Positions 46,270 to 58,445 of a stretch of DNA of 64,000 bases are shown one piece after another. The notes beneath the pieces are model-generated. The model did not search any database, was not told where the DNA came from, and saw only the letters and a list, made by a program, of their open reading frames with translations. Each line of letters opens with the position of its first letter. Position 1 is the first letter of the stretch. The position numbers and the translations under genes are program-made. Source of the DNA: Gnetum montanum (Eukaryota; Streptophyta; Gnetopsida; Gnetales; Gnetaceae); the NCBI GenBank assembly GCA_015680685.1, contig MNCI01010481.1:92800-156799 (forward strand), written 5' to 3'.

Positions 46270-47335
46270 TACATCTCTTTGTCCATGATAGCGAGCCTTG
46301 ATTGCTTCTAGTTTTGAGTTTGCTACTTAAAGTTTTTGTAGAGCATCTTTTCTATCTACAAACTTCTTCTCATATAAAGCATAAGTGACTGCTCCTTGCT
46401 ATTGTAGTTCATTTCTGGGCTATCCTACTATTAACATGGCCAAGTTAGCATAACAAAGGTTAGCTTACACCATGTGCTCCTTCAAATCCCTAATCTATAG
46501 ATCCATGTTTTTCACTTTTACTTGGTGGACTAGCACATAGCTATCCAGGATGGGCTACCAATCAGGATTTTGCATTGACATGGAATTGATGTAAGCCTTT
46601 GCCATTTGGATTTTTTTTCTCATTGATTTTCTTGTACATGCCAATCTAGTTTCAAAAATACTCTTTCAGCTTCTCGTGGCTTTTTAACCTCATTCTACCA
46701 AGTGCTCTCAATTGTAGACTTTTGACATATGGTGCATATCTTCTCCATTGAGAGGGTTTAGCTCTCTTTGGCGAATTTGCTTATGTCCTACTTCACACTT
46801 ACAAGTTGCTTTCTCGACTAGTAGATGCTCTCCTCTAAGATGTTTTTCTACTTCTTGATGGTGGTCAACCTTGCGTTGTCAGTAGCAAGCTGCTTGTTTT
46901 CCTCCTAAGTAGTGATTAGTGTCTTCACATGAGCATACACTTGTGCTTCGATGACTAAGGCATTCCATACCACTTTCTCCTTTTCCTATTCAGCCACTCT
47001 TAATTCTCCTTAATCAATGATCCCAGCCACTCTATTCAAAAGTGCTCTAACTGGTCAAGTGTAATGAATTGGATAGGATCCCTTCTTTCAACTCTCAAGG
47101 TGATGAGCTCTTGTTGCAATCAGTTTGCTTATGCTTTTGCGTACTCTGCACTGGTCTTTGCCATGACTAGTTTTTCTTTAGTGGTGATGAGGTCAGATTG
47201 AACTATAGTGACATCACTAGGAATATCGAAGAGGGTTGTCATGACCTACCTAGTTTGTAGCAATCTGTCGAGTAGATACTCATGAGCCGTAGGAGACATC
47301 AAGATCCCAGCTAACATTTGTGCTTCTCTAGAAGG
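46270..47335 (-). pseudogene. Unrecognised coiled-coil-like pseudo-ORF
   Basis: Minus-strand reading gives a long, charged, heptad-like protein in two frames. One piece near 47100-47330 reads SPTAHEYLLDRLLQTR, then DLITTKEKLVMAKTSAEYAK. The next shift gives NALVIEAQVYAHVKTLITT, EENKQLATDNARLTTIKK and DISKFAKES. Near 46280-46500 it reads RDLKEHMV, ALYEKKFVDRKDALQKL and VANSKLEAIKARYHGQRD. Almost every in-frame stop is TAG or TAA where Gln would fit. It is abruptly joined to gag of F at 47335 and to element C near 46265. I do not recognise it. It could be a captured host fragment or an extra gene of another element. Confidence 0.45.
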
Positions 47336-47336
47336 A

Positions 47337-48051
47337 GCTTAAGCTTTTGCCACTTATTTTCAATGTTTTGTAAGATGCAAGCATCATGGATAGCTTGTAA
47401 ATGATGTTATGGATCAAAATTATAGCCTCTCGCAAATTTAGGGATGTTATTCATATCAAGCCTTTTAATGCAACTTTCCCTTTGATGCCTATGGGGTATT
47501 TTAACTACCTTTGTAATTTGCATCATGCTTTTAGTGGCCAAAAAGGTTTTACCATCACCAGACATGTTGTGGTAAAAATTTCTATTTCTATTTGTATGAT
47601 TGTGATGATCTTGTTTATGCTCATTTTTATGTCTTGGATTTTGCCCTTGGTTTCAATTTCTATCTTTATCTAGACCCCATAGTGGAGCTCTATCTCCATA
47701 CCTATGTTCATCTTCATCAGAACTAGATGTTGAAGAGGAAGAGGAAGATGAGAAACTTGGAGAATCACCATGGTTTCTATAGTTCTCTGCATGATCCCTT
47801 GATATATCTTTTCTAGGTTTTGAGGAGGTTCTAGGCCTTGAGGCCATCCTTGATCTAGGACTTACTCCATCTTCTCTAGGATTGTTTTCCTTAGGTGAAT
47901 GTAGGCCTTGAGTGTAGTAAGGATGGTCATGAACATATGAAACCTTTGCATGGGGTTGGTCACTCCAATTTTCTTCAATATATATCTCATGAGTTTTCTA
48001 ATGAATGTTCTCTTCATACGATGCATTATCGCTTCCATGTGGAAGAGACAT
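47337..48051 (-). pseudogene. gag N-terminal part of truncated element F
   Basis: It starts MSLPHGSDNASYEEN at 48051. It runs through an Arg/Ser-rich part, an acidic poly-serine stretch (about 47700-47760) and the capsid-like block LDMNN to IHDACILQNIENKWQKLKL, where it stops at 47337 and foreign sequence follows. The N-terminal HQDEQL-type block of D, C and A is absent, so this is a different subfamily. Confidence 0.7.
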
Positions 48052-48154
48052 TGTTATTGGTTAATGATGTGTGTGACTTAATATTTTTTGAAAGATAAAT
48101 CATTAATGCGTTTACAACAATCATGTATAATATAACTAATCTAGATAACTAGCA

Positions 48155-48176
48155 CCATCCCCAGCAATGGTGCAAA
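48155..48176 (-). promoter_or_regulatory. tRNA-Asp primer-binding site, element F
   Basis: The minus strand reads TGCACCATTGCTGGGGATGG, a strong match to the tRNA-Asp complement. Confidence 0.85.
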
Positions 48177-49013
48177 TGATGAGTGATGGGTACCCCTTAT
48201 GTTCAACCATATGAATCATAAGCATTCACGTAGGATCTAATCGAATTCCATGGATGGGACTAGTTATGGCATCTAGATTGTTATGTCTTGATTACAGTTC
48301 ACTATCTTCTCACTTAGACTAGTGGTAGCTTTGTCACATATGGTTTAGTCTAAAGTGAGGCATATGATAATTGATGTTATTAGGGCCTTATGTTACTCGT
48401 AATGATAATAGAAAAATTAATTATTTAATCTAATTAACAATGAAAAGTAAAGTCTAAACTAGCCTACGTGTAATGAGTATCCATTCCTAATCTTCCATAC
48501 ATGCCTTGGACTTTGTGCAACCATTGCTAAGATTACCAAGCATACCGTCATTGGGTGTACCAAATAATAACACTACTGGATTACCAAGTAATTACACTTA
48601 AGTGCTCGCAATTAGTTATACTCATTTTGCTTAATGATAAAAATAATAAATATTAATAAATGATAAACATTAACTAAGGAAAATAGTAAGCATTTAAGTA
48701 ATTAACAATAATAAAGCTAAGTGGATGCTATAATGATGGAAGTAATCTTGATCTTTATTGCCAAGCATGTAATGTCTTCAAGTACATCACATTCAAATAA
48801 GGATGTCATACAATCACTTAACATCACATTGCAGGCATGCACTGGAAACAAACTAATAGAATTTTCTTACTTTTTTACTACCTATATATTCCTTTCTCTA
48901 TGTATATATCTCAAAACTATGCACCCAAGTGTTGTATTTATATGATCCCCAAGATCAGAGATTATGCCCCAATATTGTATACTTGATAAGCCCTACCAAT
49001 ACATGACTCATCA
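48177..49013 (-). repeat. 5' LTR of truncated element F
   Basis: Ends are TGATGAG and CTCATCA on the plus strand. It interrupts gag of element H at 49014. The frame at 48721-48945 inside it is incidental. Confidence 0.85.
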
Positions 49014-49388
49014 AATAGGATTTTTAGTGCTGAAAAAAGTAGAAGGTCCTAACTTGTAGAATTGCTCTACTAGGTCTTTGTTAATAGGTTGCCTAGAATG
49101 ATCATCATCACCTTTATTACTATTGCTACTCCCCTCATCTCTAGTAGTTAAAGTAAGAACACCACCATCTATGTGCCCTTGTAAGAATTGTAAAAAATGT
49201 ATAGAAACCTCTACCTAACTACTCTTTGGCCCACTACTTGAAGATTGTAGAGGATGTTCTGTCTATAAAAGAGTCTCATTAGGCTCCTAATTCCTACTAG
49301 CATCAAAACCATGTCTACTTAAAATTCTTATAGCTTGAAATCATAAATAGTTAAATATCACAAGTATTATATATCATCATAGTATACT
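49014..49388 (-). pseudogene. gag leader fragment of element H (chromovirus-like)
   Basis: The minus-strand frame reads SIHFLQFLQGHIDGGVL, a Ser/Asn/Asp stretch, then DLVEQFYKLGPSTFF. This resembles the start of a chromoviral gag (a ...FxKLxPPxFxG pattern). It follows a Met-type primer-binding site and an LTR. It is cut at 49014 by the LTR of F, and the rest was not found. Confidence 0.45.
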
Positions 49389-49401
49389 TTCTATGATACC
49401 A
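49389..49401 (-). promoter_or_regulatory. Met-type primer-binding site, element H
   Basis: The minus strand reads TGGTATCATAGAA, near TGGTATCAGAGC. Confidence 0.65.
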
Positions 49402-49404
49402 TTG

Positions 49405-49690
49405 TGTAACACTCTATCTAATGCACCTAGGCTATAACAATTTCTCACCTAGAATTGTCATATGATTGGAGAAATATGACAAAGTATTTTTTTAATTGAT
49501 TACAAAATGGAAGAAAAACAGACATAAATTAGACATCTTAATCTAAGCTAGCTATGCATAAGCCCATAATTATATCATCATAAAACTCATAACATATACT
49601 ATCTAGTTAGAATTATGTCTCAAACATACTCACATACATGCATAATGAGACATCAAGCTATACCAAGGGGTCTTCCAGAGGAATGTTACA
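49405..49690 (-). repeat. Short LTR (286 bp) of element H
   Basis: On the minus strand it starts TGTAACATTCC and ends GTGTTACA, a 6-bp inverted terminal repeat, followed two to three bases later by the primer-binding site. No second LTR is visible. Confidence 0.6.
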
Positions 49691-50058
49691 AACTTTCTTT
49701 TTAATAATAAGAAATGAGAAAACTATTGGAAGTGGTGTTTTTATAGTAATTAAAAATTGTATTTTTTTTTATCCTATTGATGAATATTACAAAATTTCAT
49801 GCTCTCAAATTAATTGATCAAAATCTTCTATTTTTTTCTAATAAGGGTTTGTAAGATTAGGATTTCTCTAAATCTTAGCATTTTTTAAAACTTTTGTTGT
49901 CTTTCAATTGTTAAGCATTTCTTTTTCATTTGTTGGATTCTCATAAACTTTATGGATGTTATAGTTAAGGAGATTGAGAAAAAGATTTATAAGTAGATAT
50001 ATAAGAAGTTTTTAATGGCTCAAACATTTATTATTTATAAGTGTTCAAACCAAATTTT
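49691..50058. other. No gene; AT-rich
   Basis: AT-rich sequence lies between two LTR relics. Nothing is recognisable. Confidence 0.4.
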
Positions 50059-50926
50059 TGATCATTGCAATATCATAACTACGATGTCATATCAATGATA
50101 TTGTAGCTATGATGTCGTAGCTCAACCTATGTCATTGTTGATGCAATGTCTTGAGATTTGTATAGCCCTATAAACATCAACACTTGGGTGCACAAACATG
50201 AACTTGTGATTCCAACCCTTAGCCAAATTCTTGCAATTTTTTTTCATAGTTAGCAATAGAGTGAATTCCTATAGTGTGGTGTTGAGTAGTTGTCTAGTGT
50301 CTTTATTTGAGTGAATTATACTTGGACACATTTCATGATCGACAATAAATATCAAGATTACTTTTCATCATTGCAACATGCCCTTAGTTTTCTATTTGTT
50401 TACTTACACTAATTTCCTTGTTTTCGTAGTTAATCTTTTACATTTCAAGCACTTTATTTTACATGTCATTAGTAAGTGGTATGGATACGACTAGTTTCAA
50501 GTGCTAAGTGTAGTTATTTGGTAACCTAGTAGTGGCATTGCTTGATTCACTTACTAGTAATATCACTTGGTAATCCTAGTGATAACTACATGAGTTGCAG
50601 GCATGTACGATAGACTAGGACCAAATATCCATCACACTAAACTAAGTTAGATTTATGCTTCCCTAGTTAACTAGAGTTAGAATTGTATTTAATCATGTTT
50701 ACCTTTATGAGCATTAAGAGCCTTACAACATTAACCAATCATATGCCTCACTAAGAGTTAAACCATACACTAGAACTTCACTAACTCATAGTGGGAAGAT
50801 AATGATCATAAACTTAACATCGATTACTAGCATAATTACATTTCCCATCCATGGATTATGATCCGGCCGCATGCAAACACTCATGACTTGTATGGTAGAG
50901 GGTTGGGATACCTCCACCGCTCATCA
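50059..50926 (+). repeat. 5' LTR of element G
   Basis: It begins TGATCATTGCAATATC and ends GCTCATCA. Its palindrome array (50069-50150) is degenerate, with GATATTG and GATGTC instead of GATATC. Confidence 0.8.
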
Positions 50927-51059
50927 TTGGCACCATTGCTAGGGATGTGTCAATGTGTGCTAAGTAATTAATCTTATAAAGTTCATTGTATGAAGAAGCA
51001 CAAAGTCTATCCTTAAACCTTTAATCAATTATAATAGCACACATATAACTAATTGTCAA

Positions 51060-53560
51060 CATACAATATGGCTTCAATAATTAAAGAAAAATTGTTACAT
51101 GCCAAAGAGCTAAAAAAGGAACAATGACAGAACACATGATGATGAAGACTGGTATGCACCTAGGCAAACACAAATCTCATACATTCACACCAATCATTAT
51201 TACCTAATTTTATATTCATATTTCATCAAGATGAGAAATTGAGGTGGAGAGACTTGCAGGCGACATCGTTTTGCCTCTAGAGAGTTCAACACCAATCATG
51301 CTTCGAGTAGCCTTAAGGGGAATAAATTTGAGCCATGCACAATAAGGGTATCATGTGATTAAACACATGACCAGACCCTACCAACCCATAGAGGCACAAG
51401 TATGAAGAGATACTGCTATGGAGAGCAAGCATGAAAATAACAAGGGAAAGCAAGTCAATCCCAATGTTGTCTTAGAAGAACTTGATGGCATTACATTTTT
51501 AGTAGAAAAACTCAATCACAAGCATGAGGCCCATTCATAAACGTCTATTATTCATTTGGAAGAACCTGTAAAAGTATAGTTACATTCAACCCTTGTAGAT
51601 ACACTAAGAAGAAAGGTAAAGAACTCTAAACATGAGCAAAACTCAAGGCCTAGAGATTCTGTAGGATCACAAAGAGATGAATTCTAGAGTCATAGAAGGA
51701 GAACCAACTAACATCGTTCAGTGAACTTTGACACAAGGGAACAAAGGTTTAGAGATCATGACAAGGAGAGACATCAGGCTCATGATAGGCAAGAGTATTG
51801 TCAAAGGCATCTTGATAAAGAAACTGATGAGTATAAATTATGAAGATATAAGAATAGATGTGAAGATAGGGAGCAATAGGAGTACCAAAGGAAACATCAC
51901 TATAATAGAGTGTACGAATCCAATGACCATGAAGAACCACTATTGGCCACTTGTAGCATGATCAACATCAAGAAAGCAATATATATTCCAACAAGACATG
52001 TGAGGGACAATCACATTAAGCGACTCAATATGAATAATATTCCTAAATTTGAAGGTGGGTACAACGTAGATCCATAACATCACCTTCAAGAATTTCATGA
52101 TGCTTATGCCTTGTAGAATATCAAAAGTGACTAGAAAAAGCTCAAGTTATTTCCCAAGACACTCATCAAAGAGGTAGACAATTGGTATAGATTATTGGAA
52201 TCTAAATCAATCATATTATGAAGGACCTTGAACTCTTCAATGATAAATATCAGACCTACTTAAGGGTGTCCAATCTCAGAAAGTAAATCCAAGGATGAAA
52301 GCAAGGGATACATGAATTATTTGATGTAGCAATGGATAGACACTACTCTATTATACATAGATGCCTAGGCCATGTATTTTCCACAAGGAAGTAGCTTAGG
52401 CACATTATTAATGGGTTGAGGAATAAAACCAAAGAAACCCTTAGGGTCTATGCCCAAGGTATACTATCAGAAATGATTGTCCATAAAATCCAAAGGTTAA
52501 TAGACCAAGTGGTGAAGGAGGAAGGTGATTTGAAAAAGAGAGAATCAGCTAAAGAATATAATCGAGACCTATCTATTAGAAAAAGAGATGTACGAATATG
52601 TGACAAGCACAAGGAAGAAACCTTGGAAGAAGTGATCTAGAAGAAAACTCTAATGATTCAAAAACCTGTCAATGATATAGCGACTAAGGTAGAAAAGCTA
52701 TGGGACTCAGTGGATAAAACATTGGCTATAGCTTTGAAAATCATAGAAGAAAGAACTCAATAAGGGTAAGGAAAAGAAAAGAAAAGAGACTATGAACATG
52801 AAAACTACAAATAAAAAGGAAAGGTTATTTCAATGGAAGAATGTACTGATTCAAGCTCTAAAGATGAGGAAGAGTGCAAAGTGTGCCAACATGAACATCC
52901 TAAGGGATGTTGTCTTATGATGGCCCATTTGCAAGAATCAAGGGCATATGCACTCAAACCAAGATTCTTCAAAAAGCATATGCCAAAAAGGTTACCTTAC
53001 CCTTAAGGTAACTACAGACACTCCTTCCAACCAGCTTATTACCCAAGTGGAACATATCCACAACCATGTGAGCAATATTAGCAATAATGGTAACAACCAC
53101 AAGCATGAGCAATGCCACCATTGAGGTAGCAATATCCATATCGATAGCTAGACCCTTATGGATATTATGTGCAACATCGAATATCTCTAGGGAATATAGT
53201 AGTTCACACTTCTCAATATTATTAACCTGAGTATTATAGACCTATGACTTCAAGGATGGATTTTAATCCATACATATGTCAACCAATGGTTGGTTCATTA
53301 AGTCAATCTTCTAAATCTTTGCTATCCATGCCACCACCTGCAATGCAAGGGGAGATACCATCATATCCATAACAAAAGAATGTAATGGGGGAAGTCAACA
53401 TGCAAGAGGAAGTAATCATAAATGAACCTCAAACCAGGAAATGTCCATTCTTTCGAGCAAGTTCAAAAAATGTTCAAAGAATGGGGATCTCATCTACTTC
53501 AACCTCATCTACACACACTCCTCTAAGAAACACTAAGCTTCCATCCTCTACTAATGTCAT
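51060..53560 (+). pseudogene. gag remnant of element G
   Basis: Landmarks in order are FIFHQDEKLRWRDLQ (about 51215-51260), LNMNNIPKFEGGYNVDP (about 52025-52075), LRVYAQGILSEMIVHKIQRL (52440 on) and a knuckle-like CKVCQHEHPKGCC near 52875. Frames shift and stop repeatedly. There is no protease downstream. Confidence 0.8.
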
Positions 53561-54520
53561 TTAATGAAGTAAAAAAATGCTTTAGGCATCGAGTTGAATG
53601 GTTTAGGAGGTGTAAGTCCAATAATAAAGTCCTTTGATTCATGATTATAAAAAAACATATTGAGTGATTTTTATAATGAGTTGTTCTTCTTTGTCAATGT
53701 TAAGATTACTGTTGAGGACTCAGCATTTTGGGAAAAAGGACACAACATTCACCACAAATATGTTGCAAAATTTAATTCTTTTTCTCATAAGGGTAAAATG
53801 TACAAAGTAACAAATACTAGTTCATCATTTGAATCATCTTCAAAGGCAAAGTTATCTTTACAGAAGTGGACAAATCCAACTCATCACAAAAATTGTCATC
53901 CATTTTCCTTGCAACCAATTGCCTAAGTAATTGTATCTTCAAGAAAATCTTTACAACTTTTGTGATGTATACAAGATAAAGGTGTTGCTAATCAAAGAAT
54001 AAAAATATGCTCTACCAAGAGGACTCTATAAGTAAAATTGGATGATAACTATCTCTTGTTGATAAATTTCTGAAAAATTTGTTACATTGTTAGCAAATTA
54101 TTTAGTTGATTTTGAGTCTGATTTGATGATTCAAAATCATCATTTTAGAATTTGCTATGCTACTATCTTTATAACAATGAAAAGTAAGGATAAACTTCAG
54201 AAATTTAGGTTACTACAAGATTGAAATAGAGAATGCTATTGGAAGAGGAAAGAGATCCTAGTATAACTTGGGCAAAAACCCATTTAATTAAGTAAAGGAA
54301 AATGATCACAAATCTAGATGGATGGAAACTATGATTCCTAATGAACAAAATGTATTCAACCTTCTTGGCTAAGCCTATCGTGATGGCATACAACAGAACA
54401 ATGATCTTCCTCTTGGACAACAAATGATGAAAACCCAAGGGCATATATTCTATGATGAATTCCTCTGAACTATTAGTGGAAATTAAAAATAGATTTTGCA
54501 TTGTAATCTCTAATAATGGT
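53561..54520. other. No gene recognised; unclassified sequence before element E
   Basis: A plus-strand frame at 53660-53926 (88 residues, includes WEKGHNIHHKYVAKFN) and a minus-strand frame at 54205-54501 are the longest. Neither matches a family I know and both may be chance. This block continues after element E, at 63227. Confidence 0.35.
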
Positions 54521-55369
54521 TGATAAGAGTGGTTACTCTAGTAGTTTATTCTAATTATTAGAGTAGTTACTCTAGTAGGTTATTCTAATTATTAGAGTGG
54601 CAGTTTTTCTAATTATTAGAGTAGTTACTTCCAAGCCTATAAATATAGTGCCCAGGTGCACAATTTAGATGGAAGTCTTTTAGAAGTCTTTTAGGAGTCA
54701 AGTAGTGAAAATTTTGTAGTTAGAGTATTTTCCAAGTGCCTACAGCAAGAGGTCTAAGTGTGGACAAATCTTTATTCAAGCATTATGTACTTAAGCACAC
54801 CTTGTGTACGGCAATAAAGACGAGCTCTTCAATTCATCCTTGCAGCACTTGAGATTTGTTTTCTTACACATTTCTTTTATTTTATTTTCTTTTGCATTTA
54901 TTTTATTTTATTTTATGCACTTTTACATTTCTATTATTAGCACACATAGTACGATCACTTCGAGTATGCGTGTAACACTTGGTAACCTAGTAATGATTAG
55001 CGTTTGGTAATCTCAGTAGTGTTGCACTGATTGAGGATGTGTACAGCAAGTGAGAACAGATACTGGTGTTAGGATTAGTTAAAGCCTAGTTAATCAGTAG
55101 TCAGGTTAAATTAGTCTTTTAGTTATCTCTCTCTCTTCTCCCTTATTAACAATAGAACATAAAAACATAAAAGCTATAAAAATCATATGCCTTAAGCTTA
55201 CTTAACCATAAAATCGTGACATACAAGTAAGTTTGGGAAGACAACGATCAATCAACCCATCCTTGTTCCACAAGGGCACATAAGCACTTAGTCCTTGAAA
55301 TTCAACCAGATCATGCATGAAAGGCTTGTATTCGTATGGTTGAGTGTAGGGGTACCTCACCGCACATCA
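54521..55369 (+). repeat. 5' LTR of element E
   Basis: It starts TGATAAG and ends CACATCA. The U3 holds repeats of a TTCTAATTATTAGAG unit instead of GATATC palindromes. TATAAATA is at 54638-54645 and AATAAA at 54813-54818. Confidence 0.95.
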
Positions 55370-55370
55370 T

Positions 55371-55388
55371 TAGCGTCGTTGCCGGGGA
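55371..55388 (+). promoter_or_regulatory. tRNA-Asp primer-binding site, element E
   Basis: It reads TAGCGTCGTTGCCGGGGA, with 16 of 18 bases matching TGGCGCCGTTGCCGGGGA. It is the best-preserved copy in the window. Confidence 0.95.
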
Positions 55389-55505
55389 CCTAGTTGTTTG
55401 TGCGCTAACTAGAACATAGGAAATCATTCACATCATTGGAACAAAACCTTCGGGTTGATTGAAGAAATAATAAACAAGAGTACATTGCACACTGAACAGA
55501 CAAAT

Positions 55506-57750
55506 ATGTGTCCTTCTTTGTACGAAAGCGCCTCACCACCTAGGTCTGAAATAGGAAANNNNNNNNNNNNNNNNNNNNNNNNNNNAAGACCATGACTCGA
55601 GAGAATACTATCCCACAAAGGCACAACGTCAAAGGGACTTGCAATAGGAGAGACATCATAGTCTTTGAAGGGTAAGTGATCCCAGGATGCCCCACATGTC
55701 TTAAGCGAAAATGAGGGTGGTGAACCTACCTTAGGCAGTCGCCCACACAACGATGTTCCTCCCCTTGACTTTGGCCAAGGGTTTGTGTATCAAAACCTTC
55801 ATTCAAATATTCATAACCTAGGTTCTGATACCCACAGGCACAAAGGATTTGAAAAAAGGACATGAACTCATGATAAAGATGGACATTTTGATCGCAATCA
55901 TGATCGAGGCCGAGACCGCAGAAGAGAAGGTGGCAGACACTGTCATTGTGAAGGTTCTTCTTCTTCTTCACCTTCATCATCTCCTTCAATATTCAGATGT
56001 AGCCATAAAGAAAAAGACCATGGGGATAAAGGTAGGCAAAGTGGAAATCATAGATGAAACAACCAAGAAAGGGGATGAGGGCACTCTAAAGAGTCGCGAC
56101 ATAGAAAAAGGGAGAGTAGGAAACAACATAGGCATCATATACACCATGGACAAGATGATCATGATGAACCCCTCCTTGCTACTCAAGGTATATTGGACAT
56201 AACTAAGGTTGTTAGAATTCCAACAAGGCATCAGAAAGATAGTAGGATCAAGAGATTAGATATGAACAACATCCCACGATTTGAAGGGGGATACAACGTT
56301 GATCCTCAGAACCATTTACAAGCATTCCATGATGCGTGCGCCTTACAAAACATAGAGAAAAAATGGAAAAAACTTAAGTTATTCCCATAGACATTAGTTA
56401 AAGAAGCGAAAATTTGGCGGTCTTTAAACTAGAATCCATTCATAGGTGGAGTACTATGCTAGAACTATTTAATGACAAGTACCAAATGTACTCCTAAGTG
56501 TCCCACTTGCAAAAGCAAATCCAAGGCTGGAAACAAGGAGGACATGAACCCTTGGATGCTACCATGGTGTAATACTATGCACTATTACATCATTGTCCTG
56601 GCCATGGTTATTCACAAAGGGATCAACTGCACCATCTCTTGGATAGGCTTAGGCATGAAACGAGAAGAACCCTTGGGACTTATGCCCAAGAAAGACTATT
56701 CGAGCTTAGGTCCCATCAAATTCAAAGACTATTGGAGCAAGTTGCTAAGGAAGAAGGTGAGATACAGAAGAGAGAAAGTGTGGAAGAGTATAACTAAGAT
56801 CCTTCCCTTTGGAAGAGGGGAGTAAGATTTTGTCAGGATGAAAAAGAGTTATCACTCGAAGAGATGGTGAATAGAAAAAATTTGCCTATGCAAAAGATGA
56901 CATCAGAAGTTTCAGAAAAGGTAGACCAAATGTGGGATTCCCTAGACAATAGATTTCAAACTGTTCTTAAAATAGTAGAGGAGTCTAGAGAGCAAGGTAG
57001 TGAGAAAAGAAAAAAGAAAGAGGCTGAACATGCACGTAGCAAGGGTAAGGGCAAAGTTGCCATCATTGAAGAGGTTGTGGATTCAGAAACAGACAATGAT
57101 AGTGGATGTGAGATATGTCAATATGACCATCCTAAGGGATGTTGCCCTATAATCTCACATCTACAGGAGCCTAGGGTGTATGCACTCAACCCACAATTTA
57201 AAAAAAGGCAAATACCCCAAAGGTTACCTTATCTTCAAGGTAACCCACAAAAATTCCACCAACCCTTAACATATTATCCTAGTGGAACTCCAGCACAACC
57301 AATCAAGCAGCATCAATAGTGGCAATACTCACAATCATGGGGAATGCCACCACCAAGGCAACAGTATCCTTACTGGCAACCTAACTCCTATGGATATTAC
57401 ATGTAGTAGCCAATCTCCCCACATGACTCTATTGGTCACATCACTCCTCAGCCTCACTACCAAGCCTGCGAATATTATGGGACTTTGTCTTCTAGGTGTG
57501 ATATTCCGCAAGCATGTCATCCTTCTCATCTAGCCGCATCTCTTCCACCAATAGGTCCACTACCACGTGCTCCAATTATGCAGGGTGAAATCCCTACCCA
57601 GTCACAGCAACGTAATGCTGCAAGGGCTATTAACTCTCAACCTACTATTGGTTCCAACAACAACATGAAGAAAAGACATTTCTTTAGAATCAATGGTCCA
57701 AGCCCTTGCAATCATAAGCAGCTAATTCCTTAGATGCCTCAGTATTAGTC
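55506..57750 (+). pseudogene. gag of element E
   Basis: The likely start is MCPSLYESASPPR at 55506, the counterpart of MSPSSYKS in D. A gap at 55559-55585 follows. Later landmarks are LDMNNIPRFEGGYNVDP (about 56255-56305), FHDACALQNIEKKWKKLKL, a charged coiled segment (KVDQMWDSLDNRF, about 56920), and a knuckle CEICQYDHPKGCC near 57110 in a 151-codon open stretch (56864-57319). Stops and shifts separate the pieces. Confidence 0.85.
55559..55585. other. Assembly gap (27 N)
   Basis: A run of N within the gag 5' region of element E. Confidence 1.
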
Positions 57751-57779
57751 AAAACTTCAAAACCTCCTTTAATTCAACC

Positions 57780-58190
57780 ACCACACTCAACGCATACAGT
57801 CATGCTAACACATGCCGTCACCGATTGGATCAAAGTTGGCCACCTTCCCAAGAAATTCTCTGATCTTGGGAGTCCTCTAATATACTTACAAATCACTAGA
57901 AATACATCGTGCAAGGCTCTTTTGGATTTAGGTCCCGTGTCAACTTGATTTCTTCAGAACTATACAAGGCCTGGAACTTGCCTCCATTGAAAAAGAGCAA
58001 CATCCATCTAGAGTTTGCTGACCAGTCCATCACTGTCCCATTGGAACTGGTGGAAGACATTGTTACCACTATTTGTGGGTGGTCGTACCCAGCTGACTTC
58101 CTAGTGATTTAGGTAAACAATGGTAAGGGGGACTTCCCAATCATAAGGGGAAGAGCATGGCTAAGTACCCTTGACACATGCTGAGGAATC
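57780..58190 (+). pseudogene. Aspartic protease remnant of element E
   Basis: It reads WIKVGHLPKKFSDLGSPLIY, then CKALLDLG, where the serine of DSG is L (TCA to TTA, a C-to-T change). SELYKAWNLPPLKKSN and a weakened IIxGRAWL follow. It is inactive by sequence. Confidence 0.8.
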
Positions 58191-58445
58191 CATTGTCTTT
58201 CCATAGAAATATCAAAGGAAAATACATTTGGAAAGATTGAGAAGAAGAAATTTCTATACATCGCATATAGTGACACATGGTATAATTGCATGTAGAGGTC
58301 ATGGTTTGTGCAAAGTTTAGCATTTCCTACATGCAATCAATGTGCACAAGTGATTAACATACAAAGATGCTTGTATGTAGCAGCCACACAACAAGAAGAC
58401 ACCTAGTGGCTGATAGCTGATCAAGAAAGTAGTTCACTCATATGC

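Larger units (their letters stand above)
50059..53560 (+). mobile_element. Tat/Athila-type element 'G', 5' LTR and gag only
   Basis: LTR 50059-50926 is followed by a clear tRNA-Asp primer-binding site (ttggcaccattgctaggga, 50927-50945) and by gag. At about 53560, just where protease should begin, similarity to the family stops and unrelated AT-rich DNA follows. No pol or 3' LTR is present, so the element is truncated. Confidence 0.85.

Noticed and set aside
38882-49013. C plus F as one retrotransposon with two LTRs
   Set aside because: The LTRs face opposite ways, each is followed by its own primer-binding site, and the flanking 5-mers (ATAAT, AATAG) do not match.
53660-53926. 88-residue frame as a real gene
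   Set aside because: It shows no recognisable domain, neighbour context or homologous copy in the window. The length is within chance for AT-rich DNA.
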